A stretch of DNA of 64,000 bases, taken from the NCBI RefSeq assembly GCF_027270315.1, contig NZ_CP114413.1, positions 8,184,001 to 8,248,000 of the forward strand, written 5' to 3'. How positions within the stretch are numbered: the stretch's first letter is position 1; every line of letters starts with the position of its first letter. The notes below the pieces were generated by a model. It made no database searches. It was not told the DNA's origin and saw only the letters and a program-made list of their open reading frames with translations. This DNA comes from Streptomyces cinnabarinus (GTDB lineage: Bacteria > Actinomycetota > Actinomycetes > Streptomycetales > Streptomycetaceae). A program made the position numbers and the translations under genes. This document shows, in pieces, positions 31,714 through 40,983 of the stretch.

Positions 31714-34167
31714 ATGGCCAACGTGGGCGGTGAGGACGCTGCGGGACGCAGATCGAGAAGGCAGCGCGCCGAGGATGCCCTCACTGCGGTCGGCGACGCC
31801 CCCGACGCCTCCGACCGGCTCCGCCGCATCCTCGAACAGGCGCTCGTCTTCGCCCATGCCTCCCTCGCGGCCGTGTACACGCTGACCGACGACGGCGAGC
31901 TGCTGTGCCTGGTCGAGTGGGCCGGGACACCGCGCACCCAGTACGGACTCCGGGACAGCTACGCCGCCACCGGCGGCTCCGTGGTCGCCGACGCCCACCA
32001 CTCGAGGCGGCCCGCCTGGCTCGGGCCGAAGGAACTCGCCGACCGCGCCCAGTCCCGGCGGGCGTCGGCGGGCGATTTCCATCTGGCGGTCCTGCCCGCG
32101 CGCGGACAGGGCGGCGACGGCTGCCTGGTCGCCGTCAGTGAGCACCTCGACGGGTTCGACGCCGAGGACCGCGACTGCCTGGACCTGATCGCCCGCACCC
32201 TCGCCTACCCCGCACCCGTACCGCGCGCCGAGGGCGGCGCGCTGCCCTCCAACGCCTTCAACCTCGCCATGGACACCGGCCATGTGGAGGTCGGCGACGA
32301 CATCCTGGAGCTGTTCCAGATCGTCCCGGAGGAGTTCGACGGCAAGGTGGAGACCCTGCTGGGACTGACCGTGCCGGAGGACCTGCCCTCGCTGATGAGC
32401 GTCGTCGAGGCCGACCACATGTCCATCGGCGACCGCGAGCTGGAGTTCCGGGTGCTCCAGCCCACCGGCCCACCCAAGTGGCTCAGGCTGCGCGGACGGC
32501 TGCTGCCCGGCGGCGAGGGCAGGCCCGCACGGCTCTTCGGCACGGTCGCCGACGCCTCCAAACTGCGCTCCGACGTCACCGACGTGGCCCGCGTCCAGCG
32601 CCTCGCCGCCTCCCTCGCCACCGCGGGCACCGTCCGCGACGTCAGCCAGGCCGTCGTCGCCGCGCTGCGCACCCCCCTGCGCGCCGACCGGATCGCGCTC
32701 GCCGAGCTGGAGAACGACCGGCTCGTCGTCACCGTCCTCGACCCGCCCCAGCCGGAGTCCTGGCCCGAGCTGTGGCGTTCGGAGTGGCGCACCGAGTGGC
32801 CCGACGCACCGGTGCGCGCCATGCCGACCCTCGCCGCCGCCCTGCGCGAGGGCCGCGCCCAGATCTGGCCCGCGGGCACCCCGCTGGAGCCCGCCCTCGC
32901 CGACGTCGGCCCCGGGGGCCTGGCCGTACTGCCGCTGCCCGCCGGCGGCCGGATGGCGGGCGCATGCCTGATCGGCTGGGACACCCCGCACCACTTCGGA
33001 CCCGACGAACGCGCCCTGCTCACCGCCTCCGCCGGACTCGCCGGGCAGGCCCTGATGCGCGCCCACGCCTTCGACGCCGAGCACGAACTCGTCGGCATGC
33101 TCCAGCGCCAGCTGCTGCCCCGCAGGCTGCCCCGGCTGCCCGGCGCGATGGCCGTCGCCCGCTATCTGCCGAGCACCGCCGGCCTTGAACTGGGCGGCGA
33201 CTGGTACGACGTGATCCCGCTGCCCGACAACCATGTCGCCCTCGTCATCGGCGACGTCCAGGGACACAGCGCGGCCGCCGCCACCCTGATGGGCCAGATG
33301 CGCACCGCCCTGCGCGCCTACGCCGCCGAGGGCCACCCGCCCGACGTGGTCGTCAGCCACGCCAACCGGCTGCTGATGGAGCTGGAGACCGACCTCTTCG
33401 CCACCTGCGCCTACGTCGACGTCGACCTGGAGGAGGGCACCGCCTGGTGCGTCCGCGCCGGACACCTGCCCCCGGTCCTGCGCCACCCGAACGGCGCAAC
33501 GGACATCGCCGAGGCCGAGGGCGGTCCCCCACTCGGCGTCATGACCCAGGCCGAGTTCCCGATGAGCCCCCTGCGGCTCCAGCCCGGCACCCTGATCGCC
33601 CTGACCACGGACGGACTGGTGGAGTCCGTCGAGGCCGACATCGACGCCGGCATGGACCGCTTCGCCCATGAGCTGGCCGCCTCCGACCCCACCCACCTGG
33701 GCCAGGTCGCCGACGCCCTGCTCGGCAACGCCCGCCGCAGCGACGACGTGGCCCTGCTGCTGATGCGCTACGACGGCATGGAGCTGCGCCCGCGGCGGGA
33801 GAGCTGGACGGTGTGGCGGGTGCCCGAGGCGGTCGGCCACGCCCGCCGCTTCACCCGGCGCACCCTGCGCTCCTGGGGTCTGACCACCGAGACCGACGCC
33901 GTCCTGCTGGTCGTCTCCGAGCTCGTCACCAACGCCCTGGTGCACACCGACGGGCCGGTCCGCCTCTACCTCACCCTGCTCAACGGCCGGTTGCGGGTCG
34001 CGGTCGCCGACACCTCACCGCGCAGCCCCGTCAAGCCCACCAGCATCGGCTGGGAGGCCACCGGCGGCCGCGGCATCCTGCTGGTCGAGGCGATGTCGGC
34101 GGCCTGGGGCACGGTTCCGGTCAGCGGCGGCAAGCAGGTCTGGAGCGAAATCCAGCTGAACCGCTGA
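31714..34167 (+). CDS. GAF-PAS-GAF-SpoIIE phosphatase with C-terminal anti-sigma-type kinase domain
   Basis: 817 residues if started at ATG 31714; a GTG at 31636 would add 26 residues and neither start has a clear ribosome site. Domains: GAF (about 15-160), PAS-like (about 180-285), GAF (about 300-455), SpoIIE PP2C (about 465-690; GGDWYDVI, IGDVQGHS, LTTDGLVES) and an RsbW-like HATPase domain (about 700-817; SELVTNALVHT, GRGILLVEAM). This combines the phosphatase and kinase of a partner-switching system in one protein. Divergent from ramC. The left flank of the ram cluster carries a related phosphatase. Confidence 0.88.
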   Translation: MANVGGEDAAGRRSRRQRAEDALTAVGDAPDASDRLRRILEQALVFAHASLAAVYTLTDDGELLCLVEWAGTPRTQYGLRDSYAATGGSVVADAHHSRRPAWLGPKELADRAQSRRASAGDFHLAVLPARGQGGDGCLVAVSEHLDGFDAEDRDCLDLIARTLAYPAPVPRAEGGALPSNAFNLAMDTGHVEVGDDILELFQIVPEEFDGKVETLLGLTVPEDLPSLMSVVEADHMSIGDRELEFRVLQPTGPPKWLRLRGRLLPGGEGRPARLFGTVADASKLRSDVTDVARVQRLAASLATAGTVRDVSQAVVAALRTPLRADRIALAELENDRLVVTVLDPPQPESWPELWRSEWRTEWPDAPVRAMPTLAAALREGRAQIWPAGTPLEPALADVGPGGLAVLPLPAGGRMAGACLIGWDTPHHFGPDERALLTASAGLAGQALMRAHAFDAEHELVGMLQRQLLPRRLPRLPGAMAVARYLPSTAGLELGGDWYDVIPLPDNHVALVIGDVQGHSAAAATLMGQMRTALRAYAAEGHPPDVVVSHANRLLMELETDLFATCAYVDVDLEEGTAWCVRAGHLPPVLRHPNGATDIAEAEGGPPLGVMTQAEFPMSPLRLQPGTLIALTTDGLVESVEADIDAGMDRFAHELAASDPTHLGQVADALLGNARRSDDVALLLMRYDGMELRPRRESWTVWRVPEAVGHARRFTRRTLRSWGLTTETDAVLLVVSELVTNALVHTDGPVRLYLTLLNGRLRVAVADTSPRSPVKPTSIGWEATGGRGILLVEAMSAAWGTVPVSGGKQVWSEIQLNR

Positions 34168-34234
34168 GCCCCGGGTACCCGAAGCGGCGGGCTCGACCAG
34201 TCGGTAACGGACAAACGACGCTAAGGTGAACCAG

Positions 34235-35302
34235 ATGAAGGCTCTCGTGCTGTCCGGCGGAGCCGGCACGCGGCTGCGGCCGATCACACACACATCGGCC
34301 AAACAGCTGGTCCCGGTCGCCAACAAGGCTGTGTTGTTCTACGGGCTGGAATCGATCGCCGAGGCGGGCATCACCGAGGTCGGTGTCATCGTCGGTGACA
34401 CCGCCGAGGAGATCCAGGACGCGGTGGGCGACGGCTCCAAGTTCGGGCTCCAGATCACCTACATCCCCCAGGATCGCCCCCTGGGCCTGGCCCACGCGGT
34501 ACTGATCGCGCGGGACTGGCTCGGCGACGACGACTTCGTGATGTACCTCGGCGACAACTTCATCGTGGGCGGCATCAGGGCCCTGGTGGAGGAGTTCGGC
34601 CGCAATCGCCCCGACGCCCAGATCCTGCTCACCCATGTCCCCGACCCACGCGCCTTCGGCGTCGCCGAACTCGACGGCGAGGGGCAGGTCGTGGGCCTGG
34701 AGGAGAAACCCGAGCATCCCAGGAGCGACCTCGCGCTGGTCGGCGTCTATCTCTTCACCCCCGCCATCCATGCCGCGGTCCGCGCCATCGAGCCGTCCTG
34801 GCGCGGCGAGCTGGAGATCACCCACGCCATCCAGCACCTCATCGACGCCCGCGCCGACGTCCGGTGCACCGTCATCCACGGCTACTGGAAGGACACCGGG
34901 AACGTCGACGACATGCTGGAGGTCAACCGCACGGTCCTGGAGGGACTCGACCGCCGGATCGACGGCGAGGTCGACGAACTGTCCGAGACCGTCGGCCGGG
35001 TGATCGTCGAGGAGGGCGCCCGGATCGTCAACTCCCGCATCGTCGGCCCCGCCGTCATCGGCGCGGGGACGGTCGTCATCAACTCCTACGTCGGACCGTT
35101 CACCTCCGTCGCCGAGAACTGCCGTATCTCCGACAGCGAGGTGGAGTTCTCCATCGTGCTGCGGGACTCCTCGATCGCCGGTGTGGGCCGGATCGAGTCC
35201 TCCCTGATCGGGCGGCACGCCGAGGTGACCCCGGCGGAACATGTCCCCAGTGCCCACCGATTCGTCCTCGGCGACCACAGCAAGGTGCAGATCCATCCAT
35301 GA
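34235..35302 (+). CDS. rmlA: glucose-1-phosphate thymidylyltransferase (long RmlA type)
   Basis: 355 residues. The nucleotidyltransferase domain begins MKALVLSGGAGTRLRPITHTSAKQ (pyrophosphorylase signature). A left-handed beta-helix-like C-terminus (from about 240: EVDELSETVGRVIVEEGARI) marks the long StrD/RmlA form. It makes dTDP-glucose from glucose-1-phosphate and dTTP, the first step to dTDP-L-rhamnose. ATG 34235 was chosen, with AAGG 8 bases upstream; a GTG three codons earlier overlaps that site. First gene of rmlA-rmlB-rmlD-methyltransferase, each pair joined by a 4-base overlap. Confidence 0.94.
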   Translation: MKALVLSGGAGTRLRPITHTSAKQLVPVANKAVLFYGLESIAEAGITEVGVIVGDTAEEIQDAVGDGSKFGLQITYIPQDRPLGLAHAVLIARDWLGDDDFVMYLGDNFIVGGIRALVEEFGRNRPDAQILLTHVPDPRAFGVAELDGEGQVVGLEEKPEHPRSDLALVGVYLFTPAIHAAVRAIEPSWRGELEITHAIQHLIDARADVRCTVIHGYWKDTGNVDDMLEVNRTVLEGLDRRIDGEVDELSETVGRVIVEEGARIVNSRIVGPAVIGAGTVVINSYVGPFTSVAENCRISDSEVEFSIVLRDSSIAGVGRIESSLIGRHAEVTPAEHVPSAHRFVLGDHSKVQIHP

Positions 35303-36279
35303 ATCTCCTCGTCACCGGCGCCGCCGGATTCATCGGCTCGGCGTACGTCCGCAAGCTGCTCGCCTCCGACGCGCCGGACGCGCCGGACATCACGGTGCTC
35401 GACAAGCTGACCTACGCCGGCAGCCTCGACAACCTCCCGCTCGACCATCCCCGGCTGGAGTTCGTCCAGGGCGACATCCGGGACGCCGAACTCGTCGGCA
35501 AACTCACCGGACAGGCCGACCAGGTGGTGCACTTCGCGGCCGAGTCCCATGTGGACCGCTCGATCACCGGGGCGTCCGACTTCGTGCTGACCAACGTCGT
35601 GGGCACCCACACCCTGCTGGAGGGCGCCCTCCGGGGCGGGGTGTCGACCTTCGTGCACATCTCCACCGATGAGGTGTACGGCTCCGTCGACGCCGGTTCC
35701 TCCACGGAGGACCACCTGCTGCGGCCCAGTTCGCCGTACTCCGCCTCCAAGGCCTCCTCCGACCTGCTGGCCCTGGCCTACCACCGCACCCACGGCCTGG
35801 ACGTCAGGGTCACCCGCTGCTCCAACAACTACGGCCCGCACCAGTTCCCCGAGAAGGTCATCCCGCTCTTCGTCACCAACCTCCTCGACGGCCACCAGGT
35901 CCCGCTGTACGGCGACGGCGCCAACGTCCGCGACTGGCTGCACGTCGACGACCACTGCCAGGGCGTCGAACTCGTCCGCGCCAAGGGCCGCCCCGGCGAG
36001 GTCTACAACATCGGCGGCGGCACCGAACTGAGCAACCGGGAACTCACCGGGCTGCTCCTGGAGTCCTGCGGCGCGGACTGGGACCGGGTGACACACGTCG
36101 AGGACCGCAAGGGACACGATCTGCGCTACTCCGTCGACTGGAGCAAGGCCCGCACCGAGCTGGGCTACCGGCCCCGGCACGACTTCCGCGCCGGGCTCGC
36201 CGAGACCGTCGACTGGTACCGGGACAACCGCGCCTGGTGGGAGCCGCTGAAGCGACGCATGAGCGAGGAGCACGGATGA
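35299..36279 (+). CDS. rmlB: dTDP-glucose 4,6-dehydratase
   Basis: 326 residues of the extended short-chain dehydrogenase family. It has Rossmann motif TGAAGFIG near residue 6, catalytic Thr-Asp-Glu at 123-125 (STDEVYG) and Tyr147/Lys151 (YSASK). It converts dTDP-glucose to dTDP-4-keto-6-deoxyglucose, the second rhamnose step. The start overlaps the rmlA stop (ATGA) and the stop overlaps the rmlD start. Confidence 0.96.
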   Translation: MNLLVTGAAGFIGSAYVRKLLASDAPDAPDITVLDKLTYAGSLDNLPLDHPRLEFVQGDIRDAELVGKLTGQADQVVHFAAESHVDRSITGASDFVLTNVVGTHTLLEGALRGGVSTFVHISTDEVYGSVDAGSSTEDHLLRPSSPYSASKASSDLLALAYHRTHGLDVRVTRCSNNYGPHQFPEKVIPLFVTNLLDGHQVPLYGDGANVRDWLHVDDHCQGVELVRAKGRPGEVYNIGGGTELSNRELTGLLLESCGADWDRVTHVEDRKGHDLRYSVDWSKARTELGYRPRHDFRAGLAETVDWYRDNRAWWEPLKRRMSEEHG

Positions 36280-37151
36280 GGTGGCTGGTCACCGGAGCGG
36301 GCGGAATGCTCGGCCACGACGTCGTCGGCGAACTGCGCGGCCGCGGTGCCGATGTCACCGGCCTCGACCACACCGCCCTGGACATCACCGAACCCGCCTC
36401 CCTGGAGCGGGCGTTCACCGCGCACCACCCCGAGATCGTCGTCAACTGCGCCGCCTGGGCGGCCGTGGACGACGCGGAGTCGCACGAGGCCGAGGCGCTG
36501 CGCGTCAACGGCGACGGCCCGCGCCTGCTGGCCCGCGCCTGCGCCGCGCACGGCGCCCGCCTGATCCACGTCTCCACCGACTACGTCTTCTCCGGCACGG
36601 GCCGTACCACCCCCTACCCCGAGGACCACCCGCCGGCCCCACGCACCGCCTACGGCCGCACCAAACTCGCCGGCGAGCGGGCCGTACGGGAGGAACTCCC
36701 GGACGCGAGCGCGGTGGTGCGCACCGCCTGGCTCTACGGCGTCCACGGCAAGAACTTCGTCCGCACGATGATCGGCATCGAGGCGAGCCGCCCCACCGTC
36801 GACGTCGTCGACAACCAGTGCGGACAGCCCACCTGGAGCGCCGACGTCGCCGCCCGCGTCGCCGACCTCGGCCCCCGCCTCGGCCCGGACGTCAACGGCG
36901 TCTTCCACGCCACCAGTTCCGGCGAGGCCACCTGGTTCGACCTGGCCCGGGAGGTGTTCCGGCTGCTCGGCGCCGACCCCGAACGGGTGCGCCCCACCGA
37001 CACCACGCCCTGGCCCCGGCCCGCCCCCCGACCCGAGTACAGCGCCCTCGCGCACGGCCGCTGGCAGAGCCTCGGCCTGCCGCCGCTGCGCGACTGGCGT
37101 GCCGCCCTGCACGAGGCACTTCCCCGTATCCGCAAGGAGTCCCCTTCGTGA
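36276..37151 (+). CDS. rmlD: dTDP-4-dehydrorhamnose reductase
   Basis: 291 residues; NADPH site WLVTGAGGMLGHDVV and the YGRTK catalytic pair (Tyr/Lys), with STDYVFSG before it. It reduces dTDP-4-keto-L-rhamnose, the last step to dTDP-L-rhamnose. Start ATG 36276 overlaps the rmlB stop. Its own stop overlaps the GTG of the next gene. The matching epimerase, rmlC, is 3.2 kb away on the other strand. Confidence 0.95.
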   Translation: MRWLVTGAGGMLGHDVVGELRGRGADVTGLDHTALDITEPASLERAFTAHHPEIVVNCAAWAAVDDAESHEAEALRVNGDGPRLLARACAAHGARLIHVSTDYVFSGTGRTTPYPEDHPPAPRTAYGRTKLAGERAVREELPDASAVVRTAWLYGVHGKNFVRTMIGIEASRPTVDVVDNQCGQPTWSADVAARVADLGPRLGPDVNGVFHATSSGEATWFDLAREVFRLLGADPERVRPTDTTPWPRPAPRPEYSALAHGRWQSLGLPPLRDWRAALHEALPRIRKESPS

Positions 37152-37948
37152 AACGCCATGAGTTCCTCAAGGAACTGCACAAGGCCACCGCCAACCGCAA
37201 CTACCTGGAGATCGGCGTCAACGACGGCCGCAGCCTGAGGCTGTCCCGGGTGCCGAGCATCGCGATCGACCCCGCGTTCAAGGTGGTCACGGAGATCCGC
37301 TGCGACGTCCACCTGGTGAAGGCCACCAGCGACGACTTCTTCGCCCGCGACAACCCCCTCGCCCACCTCAAGGGCGGCCGCCACCCGGTGCGGAACCTGC
37401 GCCGCGGCCGCAGCCCGATCGGCCACTGGCGGCGCACCACCCTGGACCTGTCGTTCATCGACGGCATGCACCTGTTCGAGTACGCCCTGCGGGACTTCAT
37501 CAACATCGAGAAGCATTCCGACTGGGCCAGCGTGATCGTCTTCGACGACATGCTGCCGCGCAACATCGACGAGGCGGCCCGCGACCGGCACACCGGCGCC
37601 TGGACCGGCGACGTCTACAAACTCGTCGAGATCCTCACCCGGTACCGCCCCGACCTGGTCACCGTCCTCGTCGACACCCAGCCCACCGGCCAGCTCGTCG
37701 TCTTCGGCGCCGACCCGCACAACACCGTGCTGAGCGACCGGTACGACGACATCGTCGCCGAGTACGAACTGCCCGACCCGCAGAAGGTCCCCGAGACGAT
37801 CCTGGAACGCACCGAAGCGGTACGCCCCGAAACCTTCCTGAACGCCCCGTTCTGGCGCCCCCTGACCCGAGCCCGCAACCTGGGCCTACGCCGTTCCAAG
37901 GGCTGGGACCCGCTGAGGCACGGCCTGGAGCGGCTCACCGACGGCTGA
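37148..37948 (+). CDS. class I SAM-dependent methyltransferase-like protein
   Basis: 266 residues from GTG 37148 (overlaps the rmlD stop). The N-terminus reads NRNYLEIGVNDGRSLRLSRV, a glycine-motif variant (E-x-G-x-x-x-G) of SAM methyltransferases of the Methyltransf_24 kind. It continues with LDLSFIDGMHLFEYALRDFI, the D-G-x-H element of that family. It is coupled to the rhamnose genes, so it may modify a sugar or a glycan carrying it. The segment about 79-95 (KGGRHPVRNLRRGRSPI) is unusually basic. Substrate unknown. Confidence 0.78.
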   Translation: MKRHEFLKELHKATANRNYLEIGVNDGRSLRLSRVPSIAIDPAFKVVTEIRCDVHLVKATSDDFFARDNPLAHLKGGRHPVRNLRRGRSPIGHWRRTTLDLSFIDGMHLFEYALRDFINIEKHSDWASVIVFDDMLPRNIDEAARDRHTGAWTGDVYKLVEILTRYRPDLVTVLVDTQPTGQLVVFGADPHNTVLSDRYDDIVAEYELPDPQKVPETILERTEAVRPETFLNAPFWRPLTRARNLGLRRSKGWDPLRHGLERLTDG

Positions 37949-39019
37949 TCAATGGGGTACGGCCTCCAGGATCTGGAAGTGCGTGGGCTTCAGCGGACCG
38001 CCCACACCGGCCAGTTCGAGACCGGCAGAGTCGAGCAGTGCGGCGTACTCGGCCTCGGTGCGCTCCCGGCCCCCGGCCATGACCAGCATGTTCAAGTCGC
38101 TCAGCACGACACTGAGTTCGGCTGCGGGACCGTTCTCGTCCGGCAGGACCGGCTCGACGAGGAGCAGTTTCGCATGGTCGGGCATGGCCTCGCGGCACCG
38201 TTGCAGGACGGCGCGCGCCAGATCGTCGTCCCAGTCGTGGATGACGCTCTTGAGGACGTACGCGTCGCCCCCGGCCGGTACGGCGGTGAAGAAGTCGCCC
38301 GTGGTGATCGCGCACCGGTCGGCGACGCCGGCCTCCGCGAGCACCTTGTCGGCCTCCCGCACCCCGGTCGGAGTGTCGAGGAGCACGCCCCGGCTGCCGG
38401 GGTGCGCCGTCAGCAGGGCGGCGAGCAGCGTGCCGTTGCCGCCTCCGACATCGACGACCGTCGGGAAGCGGGAGAAGTCGTACCCAGCCGCCACCACCTC
38501 GGCCGCACCCTGCGCCGTCTCCGCCATCGCCTCGTTGAACAGGGCGGACAGCTCCGGCTGCCGACCGATATGGGCGAAGGCCGGCATGCCGAAGACCGAC
38601 TCGAACGCCGTCCCGCCGGTGCGCACGCTGTGCTGCAGCTCGCCCCAGGGCCGCCACACCGCGGGCGAGGTGAAAAGATCGGCGAGCGCGCGGACCGGGG
38701 CGTCGGCGTCGGACCGCAGCACTTGACCGAAGGAGGTCAGCGCGAACAGGCCGGTGCGGCCCGGGCGTTCCACCAGACCCAGGATCTCCAGGGCCCGCAG
38801 CAGACGACGCAGCGCGTCCTGGTCGGTGCCGGTGGCCGCCGCCAGCTCGGCACAGCTCCTCGGGCTGTCCGCCAGCGCCGCGGCGATGTTCAGGCGGGCG
38901 GCGGTGCCGACGACCTGGGAGGCCATGTAGCCGTGCACCAACTGCAGCGCACGGGCCTGGTCCTCGGCGCCGGCCGGAGTCCGCCGGTGGGCCGCCCTGT
39001 CCGGTTCACTGTCGGTCAC
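37949..39019 (-). CDS. O-methyltransferase (TcmO/acetylserotonin-type)
   Basis: 356 residues. An N-terminal winged-helix dimerisation domain (LQLVHGYMASQVVGTAARLN) is followed by the SAM domain with VVDVGGGNGTLLAALL, the GDFF motif and the catalytic-region sequence KSVIHDWDDDLA (His base). This family methylates phenolic hydroxyls of polyketides and other secondary metabolites. GTG 39019 has GAAGGG upstream; GTG 39049 overlapping the P450 stop is the alternative. Paired with a P450 in a two-gene leftward unit. It abuts the convergent rml operon with no spare bases. Confidence 0.88.
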   Translation of the reverse strand: MTDSEPDRAAHRRTPAGAEDQARALQLVHGYMASQVVGTAARLNIAAALADSPRSCAELAAATGTDQDALRRLLRALEILGLVERPGRTGLFALTSFGQVLRSDADAPVRALADLFTSPAVWRPWGELQHSVRTGGTAFESVFGMPAFAHIGRQPELSALFNEAMAETAQGAAEVVAAGYDFSRFPTVVDVGGGNGTLLAALLTAHPGSRGVLLDTPTGVREADKVLAEAGVADRCAITTGDFFTAVPAGGDAYVLKSVIHDWDDDLARAVLQRCREAMPDHAKLLLVEPVLPDENGPAAELSVVLSDLNMLVMAGGRERTEAEYAALLDSAGLELAGVGGPLKPTHFQILEAVPH

Positions 39020-39045
39020 AGCGGTGTCCCTTCGGTCGGGCGCCG

Positions 39046-40266
39046 TCACCAGGCGACGTGCAGGGCGACGGGGGCGTGGTCGACGAACTGCCGGGCCATC
39101 CGAACCGGGCGGTCCGGGACCAGGTGCAGGCCCGGGAGCCTGGTCAGCGCCTCCAGCGTCACCGCGAGTTGGAGCCTGGCCAGCCGGGCGCCGACGCAGG
39201 CGTGCACACCGTGGCCGAAGGTCAGATGCCGGGTGATCTGCCGGGTGATGTCGAAGGTCTCCGGCTGGTCGAACTCCTCAGGGTCCCGGTTGGCCGCGCT
39301 GTACAGAGCGACGACGTCGGACCCCGTCGGCAGGGTCCGCCCGCCCAGGCTCACTTCGCGGGTGGTCACCCGGAAGAAGGCGTGCACGGGAGTGTCGTAG
39401 CGGGCGATCTCCTCCACCGCCCCCGGGATCAACGACGGGCTCCGGCACAGCAGTTGCCACTGGTCGGGACGGGAGAGCAGATGCCACAGGCCGTTGCCCA
39501 GCAGGGCGGTGGTGGTCGAGTGCCCGGCGGTGATCAGCCCGATGAACGTCCACACCAGCTCGGCGAGCTGCTCGTCGTCGAGCGGACCCGGGGGCGCGAG
39601 CACACCGGCGATCTCACTGAAGGCATCCTCGCCAGGACGCTCCCTGCGCTCCCGCACATAGCGGGCCATGACCTGCTGGAACTCCAGGAACACCTCGGCC
39701 GCTTCGACCTCCTCCTCGCGGGAGGCGCCGCCGGTGATGACCGCGACGCAGGCATAGGCGCCGTCCCGGACGATCGCCCGGTCCGCCGCCGCGATGCCGC
39801 ACATGTCGCTGATGGTGTCGACGGGCAGCACGCGCGCGTACTGGCTCATCAGCTCGGCCGAGCCGTCCGCGGCCAGGGCGTCGACGAGCGCCGTCGCCCG
39901 CTTGCGGATCTCTGGCTCCATTGCGGCCACGGCATCCGTGCCGAGCCGCTTGGCGAGCGGCGCCCGCACCTTCAGATGCCGGTCGCCGTTGACGTTGATG
40001 ATCGCGGAGGACGGCGGGAAGCCGCGCTCCAGAACGGCGAGGGCGTCCGGATGCACCGGGAGCGGGGAGCGCAGGGCGTTCGCCGTGGAGAACGTCTCGT
40101 GCCGCTGAAGCACCGTGCGTACATCGTCGAACCGGGTCACCACCCAGGCTCGCAGGACCTCGGAGTAGAAGACCGGCTCCGTCTCCCGGGCCAGCGCGAA
40201 GAACGGGTACGGGTCCTGGAGATGCGTGCCGAGCGGGTCGTACGACGCACCGACCGAGCTTGTCAT
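39046..40266 (-). CDS. cytochrome P450
   Basis: A 406-residue soluble bacterial P450. Oxygen-binding helix I reads LITAGHSTTT, the ExxR motif EEIARYD, and the heme loop FGHGVHACVGARLA with Cys357 as the thiolate ligand. The length and these motifs are normal for monooxygenases that hydroxylate secondary metabolites. No ferredoxin gene is adjacent. It precedes an O-methyltransferase, a common oxidise-then-methylate tailoring pair. Substrate unknown. Confidence 0.93.
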   Translation of the reverse strand: MTSSVGASYDPLGTHLQDPYPFFALARETEPVFYSEVLRAWVVTRFDDVRTVLQRHETFSTANALRSPLPVHPDALAVLERGFPPSSAIINVNGDRHLKVRAPLAKRLGTDAVAAMEPEIRKRATALVDALAADGSAELMSQYARVLPVDTISDMCGIAAADRAIVRDGAYACVAVITGGASREEEVEAAEVFLEFQQVMARYVRERRERPGEDAFSEIAGVLAPPGPLDDEQLAELVWTFIGLITAGHSTTTALLGNGLWHLLSRPDQWQLLCRSPSLIPGAVEEIARYDTPVHAFFRVTTREVSLGGRTLPTGSDVVALYSAANRDPEEFDQPETFDITRQITRHLTFGHGVHACVGARLARLQLAVTLEALTRLPGLHLVPDRPVRMARQFVDHAPVALHVAW

Positions 40267-40381
40267 GGTGCCCGTCTCCTCACCGAGAAAGGGCCGTCAC
40301 ATCACCGCCGACGATGCCGTGCCCCCCTCGCAACCGGCTCAAGCCCCGGCCCAAATGCGTCGAGCGGCACCTCGTCGGGCG

Positions 40382-40978
40382 TCAGCGGTCGCGCAGCCGC
40401 CAATAGTGGGCGGTGCAGTCCTCGTACGACGGCAGGCGGCCGGTGCGCAGGGCCTCGGCCAGGGTCGGGGCCTCGGCGTCCTTCGGGGAGAGCACCGGGG
40501 CCACGCTCTCGGGCCAGGGCAGGGCCAGGTCCGGGTCGAGCGGGTGCACACCGTGCTCCCGGTCCGGGGCGTAGCCGGTGGAGCACAGGTAGACGACGGT
40601 CGCGTCGTCGGTGAGCGCCATGAAGGCGTGCCCGAGGCCCTCCGCCAGGAACACCGCGTGCCGGGTGACGTCGTCGAGGCGCACCGCCTCCCACTGGCCG
40701 AACGCCGGGGAACCGGTGCGCAGATCGACCACCACGTCCAGGACGGTGCCGCGCACACAGGTGACGTACTTGGCCTGGCCGGGCGGCACATCGGAGAAGT
40801 GCACCCCGCGCACCACGCCCCGCCGGGAGACGGAGCAGTTGGCCTGCGTGAGCGTGAGGTCGTAGCCGGTGGCCTCGCGGAACTCCTCGCTGCGGTACCA
40901 CTCGTGGAAGCTGCCCCGGTCGTCCGGGTACAGCTTGGGCTCCAGCACCCAGGCTCCGTCGATTCCCAGTGCGCGCAA
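40382..40978 (-). CDS. rmlC: dTDP-4-dehydrorhamnose 3,5-epimerase
   Basis: 198 residues from TTG 40978, 8 bases after GGAGG; a GTG at 40987 overlapping the upstream stop is an alternative. The cupin fold is clear: VLEPKLYPDDRGSFHEWYR, SRRGVVRGVHFSDVP (catalytic His region), VLDVVVDLRTGSPAFGQW and EGLGHAFMAL. It epimerises C3 and C5 of dTDP-4-keto-6-deoxyglucose. Encoded after the GT2 gene, completing the rhamnose pathway with rmlABD on the other strand. Confidence 0.93.
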   Translation of the reverse strand: MRALGIDGAWVLEPKLYPDDRGSFHEWYRSEEFREATGYDLTLTQANCSVSRRGVVRGVHFSDVPPGQAKYVTCVRGTVLDVVVDLRTGSPAFGQWEAVRLDDVTRHAVFLAEGLGHAFMALTDDATVVYLCSTGYAPDREHGVHPLDPDLALPWPESVAPVLSPKDAEAPTLAEALRTGRLPSYEDCTAHYWRLRDR

Positions 40979-40983
40979 CCCCG

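Noticed and set aside
29461..33945. A 1,494-codon open frame on the minus strand running through ramC and antisense to the right phosphatase
   Set aside because: It is an antisense/alternate-frame shadow caused by high GC. It has no recognisable domain, while the genes it overlaps have intact domain order and active sites.
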